A stretch of DNA of 60,000 nt from Cryptomeria japonica (Eukaryota; Streptophyta; Pinopsida; Cupressales; Cupressaceae): positions 312,001 through 372,000 of the forward strand of contig NW_026728908.1 in NCBI RefSeq assembly GCF_030272615.1. The letters are read 5' to 3'. Shown here piece by piece: positions 1 through 12,190 of the stretch (position 1 is its first letter; each line of letters starts with the position of its first letter). A program made the translations under genes and the position numbers. The notes under the pieces were generated by a model, which did no database searches, was not told where the DNA came from, and was given only the letters and a program-made list of their open reading frames with translations.

Positions 1-428
1 ATTAGAGGGATTAAATCAAAACATCAAGTTGACACAATAGCACCAAATAACATCATCATTACTCCATCAATGAAGGTATAAAGGGAAATAAGGTTTTCCT
101 TGAGCCAAACATTAAGAGATTTCAGTCTTACATCATTATTTTATTTTTTCCAATTTCTCAACAAATTTATTTGGACACATCTGAAAATACCATTTAAATT
201 GGAGTACTAATATTTTAATGTTTTTACGTTGATGAAGACAAGGTTTTCTTTAATAAATTCGTTTCCCAAATCTAATTAGGCATTAATGAAGAACAACCAA
301 ACTTTTATCATACAAATACATATAAAATTGTGAACATAAAGGATTATTTCAATAATATTGAACTCCAAATCTGTTTAGTGTCTCAGAAATAAAACCTTAA
401 CAGAAATACCCACAACAAATTTATAAAT

Positions 429-431
<3 letters not shown>
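1..431. other. AT-rich DNA without recognisable feature
   Basis: No coding pattern, splice-consistent exon or repeat structure is visible here; the sequence is AT-rich with many short A and T runs. Confidence 0.5.

Positions 432-484
<53 letters not shown>
432..484. repeat. (AT)n microsatellite
   Basis: About 25 uninterrupted AT dinucleotides. The tyrosine/isoleucine-rich open frame across it is an artefact of the repeat. Confidence 0.95.
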
Positions 485-488
<4 letters not shown>

Positions 489-603
489 AATCATAATATC
501 GAATTGCCAAATAAGAAAATATTTTTTTAAAAACTGTCGCAGGAATTGAAATCACAAGGGCCGAAATTGCATACGGGTCGGCTTCCAAAGTAGTTGTGAG
601 TAA

Positions 604-714
604 TACACCCACGACCGTGGGTGTAACCCCACAGTCGTGGGATTACCCATGACTGTGGGTATTACACCCCATAGTCGTGGGGATTACCCACGGCTGTGGG
701 TGTTAAACCCACAA
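604..714. repeat. cluster of CCCACGAC/GTGGG palindromic repeats
   Basis: Four to five consecutive units of about 28 bp vary around ACCCACGACTGTGGGT. Each unit is itself a near-perfect inverted repeat; the first, ACACCCACGACCGTGGGTGT, is a perfect 20-bp palindrome. Spacers are GTAAY or GATTA-like. Nothing shows what it belongs to. Confidence 0.85.
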
Positions 715-1072
715 CTCAAAACATAACATCGAACACAATAAAAAATTGAAACACGATTATATATATATATATAATTCAGATTACTTTAAAAAAACAAAAA
801 CAGACAGAGGTATAAATATACCAGATTTACAACAAATACACAGAGGTTCTATTGCACAGAAAATACCCAATTTCTTCAAGCCCCCGAATAACTTAAAAAA
901 AATCAAATGCAACACAACTGAGAAGATGTCATTTCACAATTAATCTATTCCCATAACAACCCCATTTCCAAATTTTTTTTGATTCTACAGAAGCATAAAG
1001 AAAATATACAAATCCTTTAATTAATTTTCCCAATCTCCCAAAAACAATTCTATCAAATTAAGAAGAAGTACA
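715..1072. other. AT-rich spacer before unit A
   Basis: The sequence is AT-rich with A-runs and no recognisable feature. The last five bases (GTACA) are the left target-site duplication of unit A. Confidence 0.5.
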
Positions 1073-1910
1073 TGTTGATGTGTTTTTTATGCACATGCAA
1101 ACATAGAATAAAATACCTAAAGTATCTTATCCTCTCTTGAACAAAATCTCTCAAATGCTGAAGATTAGCTTAAGGATCACTTGAGAAGACTCCAAGGTTC
1201 ATGAATGTATGGTCACTACGTGTGGATAAGCTCATTGGTTTGATGTGATTATGCTGGAATGACAAAGGGACTTACATTCAAATGCTTGAATGCTTGATTT
1301 GTTGGAACTCGATCATCGAATGTTGCTATATGGTGATCCTCTTGATCCTAAATTAGCTAGAGTTTAAAAAAAAATGGCAAAAGATGAGGGGTTGAGAGAG
1401 TCTATTCTAATCCTAAGAATGCAGGAAGATGAGTGAATGATTAGATGGAATCCTATTGAGCGAGGTCTCACCATCAAACTGAACAATTTGACACAAGCTT
1501 AGTGCAATCTTCTAAGAATATTTCAAAGATATTCGAATCAATACCATCAAACATCGATTACCATTCAAGTTAATGCATAAGCAATGAATGTAGAATGATT
1601 TGAAGTTAAGCTCATATCATTCCAATTGACCACACTTACAATCAACAAGAGGCTAGTGGTATGGCTAACAGATTCCACATGAATACATTCAATAAATTCC
1701 TCCATTCAATCTAATTATTTATCATCTAACGTGAAGATCCAACAAGAAACCATGCACATTGTAATGAAACAACAAACTTCACCATAACTTCAATGAAAAT
1801 GGAGTTCATTTACAACTTAGGTAACAATTTTTGTCCTACTCTACTCTAACATCTATTCTACTCTCTTAAGACTATCTATTCTATCTACCTTTACAAATGA
1901 AGAGTCTGAG

Positions 1911-1920
1911 CTTTTATAGA
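1911..1920 (+). promoter_or_regulatory. TATA box of unit A
   Basis: CTTTTATAGA lies about 840 bp from the unit's start, at the place where units B, C and D also have a TATA motif, each preceded by TTTACAAATG-like sequence. That conservation supports a transcription start of the element just downstream. Confidence 0.5.
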
Positions 1921-1982
1921 GAGCTCATTTACAATGAATGGCCAGGATTGAATCTCCATCAATGGCCAGGATTTTACAATGA

Positions 1983-2000
1983 AAACCCTAATTAGGGTTT
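1983..2000. promoter_or_regulatory. head-to-head telo-box palindrome (unit A)
   Basis: AAACCCTAATTAGGGTTT is two plant telo-boxes in opposite orientation. The same 18 bp occurs in units B, C and D about 35-80 bp downstream of the TATA motif. Telo-boxes are known plant promoter elements bound by Myb/TRB-type proteins; a role here is inference. Confidence 0.8.
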
Positions 2001-2659
2001 GTTACAACAAACTCTCCTTAGCCAATGAGAAAATTACATCATTCAGAAAGTGTGGACCAATAGATACCAGGGTTAGGTGCCTCAGAGTTTGTGCCATCAC
2101 TGGTGAGTCAGGTACATTGCATCTAGACATTCTGATGTGGAACCCCTCTAATTGGTGAGTGGTAGTGACTGGGACGATGACCAGGATTCCACCTCCAACT
2201 TGCACTTTGTGGACTAAATTTGATTCATCATCATGAAGGGATGTTGAGAGATATCTCTTGATACTCGACATTATCCAGTTTGCTTAAAGGGATGACGATG
2301 ATGAGAGGCAAACTTTGATTAACTCTTCTGAAACTATCTGCTCTTTGAATGCCTTGATCATAGATGTGCAAGGTGTAGACCTTAGTTTTGAAGTATTGAT
2401 ATACTTCTGATGTCACCATTGTTTGTCTCCTTCCAAACTTCAAACTCCTTCTCTTGTGACTCTCTTATTGTCGTTGAACGTTTCTTGTGTGATCTCCTTA
2501 TTTCTTTCTTCATTTCTTGCAAAACAAACAAGCGAGTATCAAATATACTTGATATATAGATTTAATTAAAGCATATAAAGAGAATTAGCCCTCATAAAGA
2601 GACTTGAAGTTGCTTTTTGCTCGTGAAGAGGAGCTCTTGAAGTCTACTCCTAAGCCCCT

Positions 2660-4785
2660 GCTCATGAAGTTCGCCTTGTTTCTCATGAAGTGATCTTTGA
2701 ATTTTCATCCTTCATCCTTTCAACTTAAAATGATTCTTTCCAATAATCGAATCTCTTTCAATGTAGTGGTCTTGTAGTCAATCTTGCCAATTCACCCTCA
2801 ATTAGGAACACATGAAGAAGAATTCACTCCGTAAATTTTACACTTGAAATTCACCCTTGAAGTTCGCTCCCCTCTGTCCATTCATGAAGTTCACTTTTAT
2901 ACGTTGAGTTTGTGAAGTTCGCTCATGAATAGATAAAATTCGCTTCTTTGCTGTTGAAATTTCCAATCTGTACTTGAAATTTGCTGATTGCTACTCAAGA
3001 GAGAAAGAATAATCGTTTGATTTGATGCTAAAATGATAATTTCACTCTTACCTTTATAGGTGATCAAGGTGAAAGGTTGTGGCTTTTCCAATGTAGGCTG
3101 ACTTTGTCACATTTAAAACAAATAAAAATTACCTTTGGCTGACCTGTCCCATTTGATTTCAAATTTGTTTTCGGTGCCTAAGTCATGCATTAGTCAATTT
3201 CGCTCCATTTTATCAACTCATGAAGTTGCTTATTATATGGAATTCGCTCCAACTCCTAAACTCTTGAAGTTCGCTTGTGATTATCAACTCATGAAGTATA
3301 AAATTTGCTCCTCCTTAGTGATTCATGAAGTTCGCTTGAGACCCTTAACTCATGAAGTATGTTTGAAATTTGCTCCAACCTAGCAACTCATGAAGTTGTG
3401 AAATTCGCTCCAAAACTCTCCAACTTGAAGTTCGCTCTAATGTTCCAACTCATGAAGTTACTTCAAATGCAAAATTCGCTCCAAACCCTTCAAACCTGAA
3501 GTTCGCTCCAATAATTCAACTCATGAAGTTGCTTTAAATGTGAATTTCGCTCCAAACTGTGAGATCACGAAGTAGGAATTTCTCTCTTGCTGCTCAACTC
3601 ATGAAGTTGTGAATTTCATCCCAAGGGGTGTGCACATGATGTATTCCTCAATCACATTGCTTGCTTGCTTGTTCCTTCCAAACATGAAATCTGCTCCAAA
3701 ACTCTCCAACCTGAAGTTCGCTCCATCACTCCAACTCATGAAGTTGTCTCAAATGTGAAATTCGCTCCAAACCTCTCCAACCTGAAGATCGCTCCAAACC
3801 GTGAGATCATGAAGTAAGGATTTCGCTTGGGTTGCTCAACTCATGAAGTATGTTTTTTCGCTCCACTTGTTAAGTCCATGAAGTAGAGAATTCGCTCCAA
3901 CCTAGCAGCTCATTAAGTTGTGAATTTCGCTCCAACTTAGCAACTCATGAAGTTCGCTTGCAACTTGCAACTCATGAAGTTCATGTTTTCTAATTCGCTT
4001 CATTCATTTATTTCCAACTTCACTTATGAAGGCTTGAAGATGTAAATCGCTCCAACTTGTGAGATCATGAATTTCGCTCCAAAAGGTGAACTCATGAAGT
4101 TCGCTCCAAATTACAAAGTCATGAAGTTCGTTTGGCATTGCATCTACTCAAGGCGATCATCCTTCATTTCTCATTCAACTTTGCTCATGTAGGATTGCTT
4201 GTGCATGCTCATTGATGAAATTCGCTCCAAGAAGTGAAGTCATGGAGTTCGCTCCAAGAAGGCAACTCCTGAAGTAGGAATTTCGCTCGAAAAGCTCAAG
4301 TCATGAAGTAAGAAATTTCGCTTTTATAGGCAAATTCTTGAAGTTCGCTCCAAGATGTTAACTCCTGAAGCTCGCTTGTGAATGCTTAAACATGAAGTAA
4401 GTGGTTCTTTCATCTCTTTATCTTTCCATTTCGCTCATGAAGCCTTGAAGGTGAAATTCGCTCCAATACCCCAACTTGTGAAGTTCGCTTCAAAATGGCA
4501 ACTCATGAAGTTGAAAATTTTGCTCCAAAAGGTGAAGTCATGAAGTATGAATTTTGCTCGTCTACATGAAGTCATGAAGTAAGGATTTCGCTCCAAGGAG
4601 GCAAGTCGTGAAGTAGGAATTTTGATTCAAATGGTGAACTCATGAAGCTTGCTCTTGAGTGTTTGATCATGAAGTAGGCAATTTCCTTCATTCTTCCACT
4701 TCCAACATGAAGAAGCTCGCTCCAAATCTCCCAAGCATGAAGTTCTCTCCATATCCTTCAAACATGAAGTTCGCTTCAAAAGTGT
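2660..4785 (+). repeat. degenerate array of AACTCATGAAGTTCGCTCCAA units (unit A)
   Basis: Several dozen copies of CATGAAGTTCGCTCC or partial versions (TGAAATTCGCTCCAA, CATGAAGTAGGAATTTCGCT) recur every 25-50 bp for about 2.1 kb. The AACT-CATGA-AGTT part is a near palindrome. The small open frames in this stretch are by-products of the repeat. Confidence 0.9.
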
Positions 4786-5172
4786 GAGTCATGAAGTTAA
4801 AACCTAGAGAAGACTTAAAGATGAGGTGGATTACAGATGAGCTTATTAATCACTTTATTGCACAAGATTTCAATCCTTGGAATAATTCATTCAATTGCTC
4901 AAACTCATATTTACACCAATTCTCAAGCAAAAGACTCAAGGAGAATTCACTCATCCATCACTTCAACATGAAGTGGGCAACTTCAGTGAACTCCTTAACT
5001 AGACCTCTGATCAACTGACATGGTATGCAAACCTTATAAACTTACTTACTTCACATTTCACACAAGGCTATTCACTTGACTCCTGGCCATTTTAAGCGCC
5101 TATGCTTCTCTAATGCAAAGGCTAATAGCAAAAGACTCAAACACAACCTAGGAAGCAAAAAAATGTGGGGGT

Positions 5173-5189
5173 CCCCATTTGCGAGGGGG
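5173..5189 (+). repeat. terminal hairpin of unit A (decayed)
   Basis: CCCCATTTGCGAGGGGG corresponds to the clean 7-bp stem of unit B (CCCCATT-TGC-AATGGGG) with mutations in one arm. It is 33 bp from the unit's end. Confidence 0.65.
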
Positions 5190-5221
5190 TGATGTGTGAA
5201 TACCTCACAAGAGTCACAACA

Positions 5222-6790
5222 ATACAGTTTTTCCCCATTTAAAAAACTTCAAGATCCCCTAAAGCCAATTTTCATAAAACTAAAATCTGAAACACCCAAC
5301 CATTTCTTCAACATGAAAAGAAATTTTAATAAAACTTGCAAAACCAGAAATAAAATTCCTACCTCAAACGCTTTCCAGGAAGAAAGTTTGAAGAAACCGA
5401 GGCAAGAAACACCAAAGATCTTCAGTTTATCGAGAGAGCTCGACAAATCCTAACAACATTCACAATTTTTTCCAAACCAAGAATAATTGCAAAATAACTT
5501 CCCTAAAACCCCCCCAAAAAAATTTCATCAACAAATTCCCATTTTTACTTCATGCACAATTTTCCTCCCCAAAAGCTCCGCAAATTTTTCCACGGGAAGC
5601 ACTTCCTGCTCAACCCCCAAAATATCCTCCTGTCCAACATGCAAGAATCCCCAAAATAATTTCATTAAAGACATTTTCATAACTCCCGGCATGCATGTTG
5701 ACAAATAATAGCCCAAAGAAATTTATTTCTTTTTAAATTATAAAAATTACATTAATAAGAGAGTGGGGGTAAAATTTATTTATTTTTTTAATTTTTTTAA
5801 TAATATAAGAATTATTAATTGAGAGTCAACAAAACAATTACATTATATAAATATTTATTTCTATTTTTAAACCTTAGTTTCTTGAATACAATTACCAGTT
5901 TAATTAATTAATTTAATTTGAAACATACACTATAAACATTAAAATAAATAATCAAAGATATAAAGTGCTATTTAATATAGAATTAATTCTTGCGAAACAA
6001 ATTAATTTAATCTACTCTAGTACTATTTCATTTTATTAACTTAAGTGAATAATCAAAAGTATTAAAATGCCATTTAATTGCAAGATTAATTTTACACTAA
6101 CTGACTCAGAGAGAACATCTACGGTCTACAACACAACACAAGGGTAAAACTGACACACAAGGCAAACCACGATCTCAAGGTTACCTCAAGGGGTAATGTC
6201 TAGGGTTTGACTGATATATCCGGTTACCACTTTACCATTGGGTTGAAGAGCACGCTTAGACCTGAAGATTTAGGTGGAGTCGATGCTCGGTACTTGCAGT
6301 TGCATAAGCAAACCGTTGAACATATGCATATAAACCATATAATCAACCTATCGTGAAAAGGGAACAAAAGCTATGTAGCTTGCCCATAAAGAGCAATGCG
6401 GCGCTTTTCCCCTTCACCCATACACAACATTGATATAGTACAATGTAAGATCAGAGCAATAATCATCTATAAGCATAAAGATTAAATCCTAACAGTACAT
6501 ATAAATTCCATCTCAAAGATCATACAACTATCAGATGTTAAAGTTTGGATCAGATTAGATATGTAAATAGTTTTTTTCTTTTTCTTAGTTCTTACTAAAC
6601 TATACGTCAATGAACTCTTGAATGCAGGGTGCTGCACATATGAAGGGAACACAACTTAATGCATAATTTATATGAGAGTCTGCTGTATGAGGTAGATCGA
6701 TATGTAAAAGGCTTGCACTTATAATTACTATACTTGCCTTATTAAACTCGAACTGCACCACATTATATACCTTACGGTATAGGCATGCCA
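5222..6790. other. anonymous AT-rich DNA
   Basis: No domain, splice-consistent exon or repeat is recognisable. Short open frames at 5196-5708 on both strands lack any family signature. At 5700-6100 the base composition is extremely AT-rich. Confidence 0.4.
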
Positions 6791-6800
6791 ATGGACAAAC

Positions 6801-6863
6801 ATGCCTCTACGTACGTGGAGACATGTCGAGGAATAGACATGTCTCCACGTACATGGAGACATG
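6801..6863. repeat. pair of overlapping palindromes (TCTCCACGTACATGGAGA type)
   Basis: CATGTCTCCA...TGGAGACATG (6838-6863) is a 10-bp inverted repeat with a 6-bp loop. A related copy, CCTCTACGTACGTGGAG, lies just upstream. CACGTA/ACGTGG cores resemble plant ACGT elements, but no gene is next to them. Confidence 0.7.
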
Positions 6864-7974
6864 CCTCTTCATTGCGATGTCTCTACACCTAAGGTTTGTG
6901 CAAGACAACGATATCGTAATCATTATTTATTCGGTTAATATTCAAACACGATTTCTTTAACGATTCTTCAAATCGTTAATCATTATTGGTACGTGCAATA
7001 ACGATTTCCATAACCGTCTTGAAAGAGATCGACTTAAGTCGATATGCACAACGATAAATATATATCAGATTTCTTAATGAGAAAAGTCGATTCATATTGA
7101 TCAAATGAAATGATCAATATAATCCATACTTATGGATACGGTGCTCATATTCTGCTTTGTATAGACAGTAATAAATATTCAATATGTATATATATAGATA
7201 TTCGTATATATAATAATAATGACACTTATTATTATTACATATATTAATATATATATATTCATTTCAACGATAATATGCATTACTTATACATATGAGACTT
7301 CTCCGACCGAAGCTATAAAACATCAACATCAGAGCATAGAGAATATCAACTAAATATATCATTATCAACAATATGAGAAACATCATTGTCCTAACAATCC
7401 CCATAAACTAAAGTGCATCAAAGCAGCATGCATCAATAAACGCAAGGAACTAATGAGTAATCAATCACACTAATCTAACTAGCTGAGCATGAACAACATC
7501 TCATACGCACCTCATCATCAGCATATAAATCATCACTCAAAATCATATAACACCAAGTACATCATTATTGCAACGATCCAAAGAGCAAAAAGTATGAAAA
7601 TCACATAAGAATCCAAAAGACATAGTCAAACCTCATAACCAAATCCAAAGTTGACCAACACCAAAAAGGGTTGAAACTACACATAACTCAAAACCACAGA
7701 GTCTGACAAACCAACAGAGAGAGAGGGGCACTACATGTTTATTCCACTTTAATATCTAATATCTCAAACCCGCTACCTAAAGATCCCTCTTTAATATATG
7801 GTGAATCAACATAATGTTTATTAGAAACAAAATATTTATTAGAAACGGACCCGTGGCAAGGATGTTTATCAGAAACGAAACATTTTTCTTTACTCGTCCA
7901 CCACCATCACCTTGCTGGTGGAAAGAGCGACTACCAGGTCGTTGTCTTTGTGGTAAACCGTCACACTCTAAAGG
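6864..7974. other. anonymous AT-rich DNA
   Basis: TA-rich tracts (about 7180-7260) and short repeats are present; I see no gene. A 70-residue plus-strand frame starting at 7814 ends in the inverted-repeat arm and has no recognisable domain. Confidence 0.4.
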
Positions 7975-8991
7975 TCCTATGTCTTCATTCTTGTCAAACC
8001 CATTCGAGGTGAGAGTGGCTTTAGTGTAAATGCATCTGGGACGAACCCGAGTGCGAACTTGGCCTGTACTGGGATCGAAATTGCACCAGCACCGGATTTG
8101 GGCCAAAGCAGAAGAACCTGGTAACTTATATGTATATGTATATGTGTACATATACACATGTATGTGTATATACATATACATATACATATACATGTATGTA
8201 TATACATATATACATACATATATGTATATACATAGTATATACATACATGTATGTATATATATATACACATATATACATACATACATATATACATATGTAT
8301 GTATATATGTATGTATATACATATATACATATGTATGTGTGTACATATACATATACATATACATATATGTATATACATATGTATGTATATATGTATGTAT
8401 ATACATATATGTATGTGTGTACATATACATATACATATGTATATGTATATGTATGTATATGTATATGTACACACATACATATATGTATATACATACATAT
8501 ATACATACACATACATATACATATACATATACATATATGTATATACATATGTATGTATATATGTATGTATATACATATATGTATGTGTGTATATATACAT
8601 ATATATATGTACTATGTATATATGTATGTATATATGTAAGTATATGTATATATGTATATATATATGTATATGTATGTATATGTATATATGTATGTATATG
8701 TATGTATATATATATATACATATACATATATACATACATATGTATATACTATGTACATACATATATACATACATATGTATATATGTATGTATATGTATAT
8801 ATGTATATATATATACATGTGTATATATACATATACATGTGTATACATATGTATATGTATATATACTCACATACACATATGTATATGTATATACACACAC
8901 ATACATATATACATACATATGTATATATGTATGTATATATACATATATGTATGTATATATATATGTATACATATACATATATACATAGATG

Positions 8992-9027
<36 letters not shown>

Positions 9028-9203
9028 CCTAATCTTTATACTTCAATTGCTAAGTTACTGGGTTCTTCCGCTTTGGCCCGGAATCCGGTCCTGGTGCAAT
9101 TCCGATCCCAGTATGGGCCAAGTTCGCACCCGGGTTCGTCCCAGATGCATTTACACTAAAGCCACTCACTTTGAATGGGTTTGACAAGAATGAAGACATA
9201 GGA
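7975..9203. mobile_element. inverted-repeat (foldback-like) element with a tetranucleotide core
   Basis: The arms at 7975-8128 and 9048-9203 are about 155 bp and reverse-complementary with roughly 10 % mismatches. Both contain TCCTATGTCTTCATTC, AAATGCATCTGGGACGAACC and GGATCG-AATTGCACCAG. Between them is a ~900-bp TATG/TACA array, itself largely self-complementary. The arms are GC-richer than the surroundings. Either this is a foldback transposon whose centre expanded as a microsatellite, or two copies of a small element inserted in opposite orientation. No target duplication was identified. Confidence 0.65.
8126..9025. repeat. TATG/TACA compound microsatellite
   Basis: About 900 bp consist almost only of TATG, TACA, TA and occasional TGTG/CACA units, alternating orientation in blocks. 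The long tyrosine/isoleucine/methionine-rich frames in all six frames here arise from the repeat and are not genes. Confidence 0.95.
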
Positions 9204-9223
9204 TATATATATGTATATATATA

Positions 9224-9262
<39 letters not shown>
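9204..9262. repeat. (TA/TG)n microsatellite
   Basis: A TATATG and GTGTGTGTG run followed by about 13 TA units lies directly beside the right inverted-repeat arm. Confidence 0.9.
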
Positions 9263-9733
9263 CAGTCTGCAACTATGGGAGTTAGCAAGTAATTGGTAGG
9301 AAATATGAATGAATGACATATAATCTTATATATCAATCAATCAAGTCCAAACTGTCAATTATCTTGAACCATAAAAAGCAGTAATTACATTTAGGTAGTC
9401 ACGTTTTGTGAAAGGACAATGGTTAGTTGGAAGAGGCATTTCTTTATGAAGAGAGATGTCCTTAGCCAAATGATGTAACCCTATGCCTCTTCTTGAAGTC
9501 TATATAGGATGGATCTGCATTTGAGTAGAGAGCAGGAAGAAAAAGGAGATCAAGTACAAATATGAATAAATAAATGATATTCAGCATACAGTGCCTGTGC
9601 ATTATATGAGTGTTTTGGTTTGATGCATAATGCATGGATCTTGATCTTACTAATTTGCTATTTTGTCATCCATATAGAAATGGATGTAATTAACATATTA
9701 TTGTTAATATATATTTATATATCGTGATCATTA

Positions 9734-9770
<37 letters not shown>

Positions 9771-10390
9771 ATGATGATGAAGATTCCTTTAAAGCTTCAT
9801 CCAATCTGCCATTCCACTATGGAGGGGAGAGGTGGGCATATACGGAAAGCAAGTAGTTGGGTGGTCCATTTGAGTTAAGTTAGAAGGCCGAATGACGGAT
9901 GTACTTCCATGCCCCTGAACATGATGGATAGGCTCTAGGCACCTTGAATGATCTCTCGTGGGCTTCATAGCATGGATGGGTCATTGGGTTAAGCCTAAAG
10001 GGAATCCATGTGCACATTATGTAAACTACAATGATGATTAAGATAATGTTCCTAACCCTAGTAGGAAAGATTGTTCTTATATCGAACATGATTGAGGAGT
10101 CTCAATCAAGATCTAATTGGTAAAGTTATACCTCTAACCATCTTACATTTCTTATTTGAAAGGAATTTGTGATTTTAGGGCAATAACTAGGGCATTTAGA
10201 AAAGGGAACATTACTGCACTTTCAAGTTCCATTTATCTACTTTTGATTGTTCAAGGACATCAATATATTTCTTTCTTGTTTTTCAAACACATGAAATAAG
10301 CTCAACATATCTACTTTAGCATCAACTTTATATCTTTGTCTCTCCTTGGCTCACCCTTCTCTTTTTCTTTTAGATTAAATATTGGGGGGT
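9263..10390. other. anonymous DNA; possible solo-LTR remnant
   Basis: CTATATAGGA at about 9500, followed by polypurine leader-like sequence and AATAAATAAATGA (about 9565), resembles an LTR promoter and poly(A) region. AAGAGGCAT/ATGCCTCTT forms an inverted repeat around 9433-9490. A (CT)n(TA)n microsatellite is at about 9735-9770. No boundaries or coding sequence could be fixed. Confidence 0.3.
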
Positions 10391-11735
10391 CTATTGGAAC
10401 CGTCGTGCTAGAATAGAACATATATAAAATAATACAAAATATGAAATAACATATTGGTCAACAATAAAGATCCCAAGCCAAAAAAAATAGTGGGAACACT
10501 AACACTAACACCACATCCCAACAAAAATCTAAGATCATGGTGCTTAAAAAAAATGCAGCACTCATCTCCAAAGCTAGCCCAACCAAAACAAACATTTAAC
10601 AATAGAAAAATTACCAGCATCTAACACTTGAAAAAAGTGACAGCCCAATGACCCAGGCCTTTTCATTCTTAGTTACATTCCATCCTACCAAATGTCCCAC
10701 CTCCATTGCATTTGACCACTCTCCTACTACAAATGATGGACCTAATGCTGAGGCATTAAGGGACACAAAATTAATGTTGAAGATCTCTTTCCTCCTCTGC
10801 ACTCGAAACAATTCGCCTACAAAGAGTGTGGGGATTGCATATTCACAAGATACCTCAAGCTACCCATTTTATGATCACCACGAGGTTGTTCATCACCTTT
10901 CTAAAGTGTTCACATTAGGCCTTAAGAATCAACTATTCTCATTGAGCCAGCTTCAATTCTTTCAACAAGAGTACTAGATTTAGTAACCTTCCTTTGTTTC
11001 AAATTGTTGTCCCTTGGTGGAGTCCTTGCATCCTCCTTCATTGTTGCCTCCTCCCTAGAATTTAATGCCTCCTTAGCACAAAATTGGAGTTGTAAGAGGT
11101 GGTGAAGAAGTCATAATTGATAGGCTGCATTAGGGACAATATATGCTAGCTTTGAAAGAAAACCCTTTTAGTTGGAGGCATTAGAGCATGAAGTGCGAAA
11201 GACACCCAAATTTTTTCTCCCAGCACATATTTCAGGAGCCATAGAGCATCCATGTTGTGACAGGTAAAGATTGAATTCAAGCAGTTATTTGAAACTCTAC
11301 CTCGCTTGTAGGTATCTCAAGTCTTGAATGATAACCTCGTATGGGTCATCATTGCAAATAGCTAACATCTTGTCCACACATAGAACACATAGCTAACAAC
11401 TAAAAACCACTATAAAAATCCAGCACAACCACATTTTGATCACCAAGTACCACCATAGCCAATGGTAAAAATGTAACTCCCACACATTTGCTCTTTATGC
11501 AAGGATGCTCACCTCATACTAAATGGATAGAAAATAAAAACACCCACAATAATTATTCTTGTAATTATTACCACCTGTTGGTTTGAGGTTTAAGGGAGGA
11601 AAACCACTTCCATGAGTGTAGTAATGAACAGTCGAAGGAGATTCCCTTGTCATGGCCAATGTGTTAAAAAAGATCATGTCCTCGTTGGCAGCTTGGAAAT
11701 TTTGAAGGAGGCACTTTCTCTAAGTTGATAGTTTG
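10391..11735. other. anonymous DNA, possibly the 3' part of the LINE relic
   Basis: It lies downstream, in minus-strand sense, of the RNase H relic. A 109-residue plus-strand frame (10648-10977) and two minus-strand frames (10408-10811) have no recognisable domain. No poly(T) that would mark the LINE tail was found. Confidence 0.3.
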
Positions 11736-11739
11736 GAAT

Positions 11740-12190
11740 TTACTTTTACTCATTCTAGCACCCATGAAGAGGGATGCCATTTTACAATGCTATGAAAGGC
11801 ACTTGGTCAACCACACAATTAGCTAGATAATCTGTTGCCGCATTTGAAGCTATATGGTAATGGCTAAAAGTAACTTGTTTCAACTGTTGGCTTAGAGAAA
11901 GTGCCTCCTTCAGAAACCTCCTAAGCTACCAATTAGACATGAGCATATTTTCTGGCACATTGACCACTATGAGGGAATCCCCTTCAACTACTAGCTGCTA
12001 CACACACATAGAGGATTCAAGCACCATCCTTGCAACCACTCCCCATTTCTTCTGATATTATTGTGGTGACCTAGAAATAGAGATACTCCTTGAATAAAGC
12101 TGCCATCCTACTTGCAAATAATGACAGCCATATCTACACACCTTGGATTGCCCCAAGAAGCCCCATCAAGGTTCAATATAACAAAACTAG
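11740..12190 (-). pseudogene. LINE-type RNase H domain relic
   Basis: Translation of the minus strand gives NLDGASWGNPR at about 12170-12138, matching the NxDGAsrGNPG start of the RNase H domain fused to plant L1-type LINE polyproteins. Further on come LVVEGDSL (about 11995) and SNAATDYLANCVVDQ (about 11840), matching the VEGDS and H..E.N..AD.LAN motifs. The first D and the second-strand E are kept. At least one frameshift and several stops (after VIICK, after NW) break it. The upstream reverse transcriptase is absent because unit B begins 150 bp away. Confidence 0.75.

Larger units (their letters stand above)
1073..5221 (+). mobile_element. unit A: giant LTR-like (solo-LTR-like) element
   Basis: The unit starts TGTTGATGTG and ends GTCACAACA. 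Flanking GTACA (1068-1072) and ATACA (5222-5226) look like a 5-bp target duplication with one change. The first ~1.4 kb is alignable by eye to units B, C and D (shared phrase AATAAAATACCTAA, then CTTATCCTCTCTTGA near the start). It has a TATA box near 1914 and a telo-box palindrome at 1983. From about 2660 it becomes a degenerate repeat array, and it closes with the family's terminal hairpin (5173-5189). TG...CA ends, 5-bp TSD and a promoter in the upstream half are LTR properties. No second LTR, primer site, gag or pol is present, so a ~4.1-kb solo LTR is the simplest reading. A non-LTR origin cannot be excluded. Confidence 0.75.

Noticed and set aside
421-943. Small frames rich in YIYIYI
   Set aside because: They are produced by AT dinucleotide repeats.
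1983-2000. Interstitial telomeric repeat
   Set aside because: There is only one inverted pair of AAACCCTA units, at the same place in four elements; this is a motif, not a telomere remnant.
7777-9184. Several open frames of 120-384 codons on both strands
   Set aside because: They are translations of the TATG/TACA microsatellite (only Tyr, Ile, Met, Val, Thr, His, Cys) with ends in the inverted-repeat arms; stop codons are simply rare in this repeat.
10648-10977. 109-codon plus-strand frame as a gene
   Set aside because: It has no recognisable domain or splice context, and the antisense frame is open over part of the same stretch, so coding cannot be supported.
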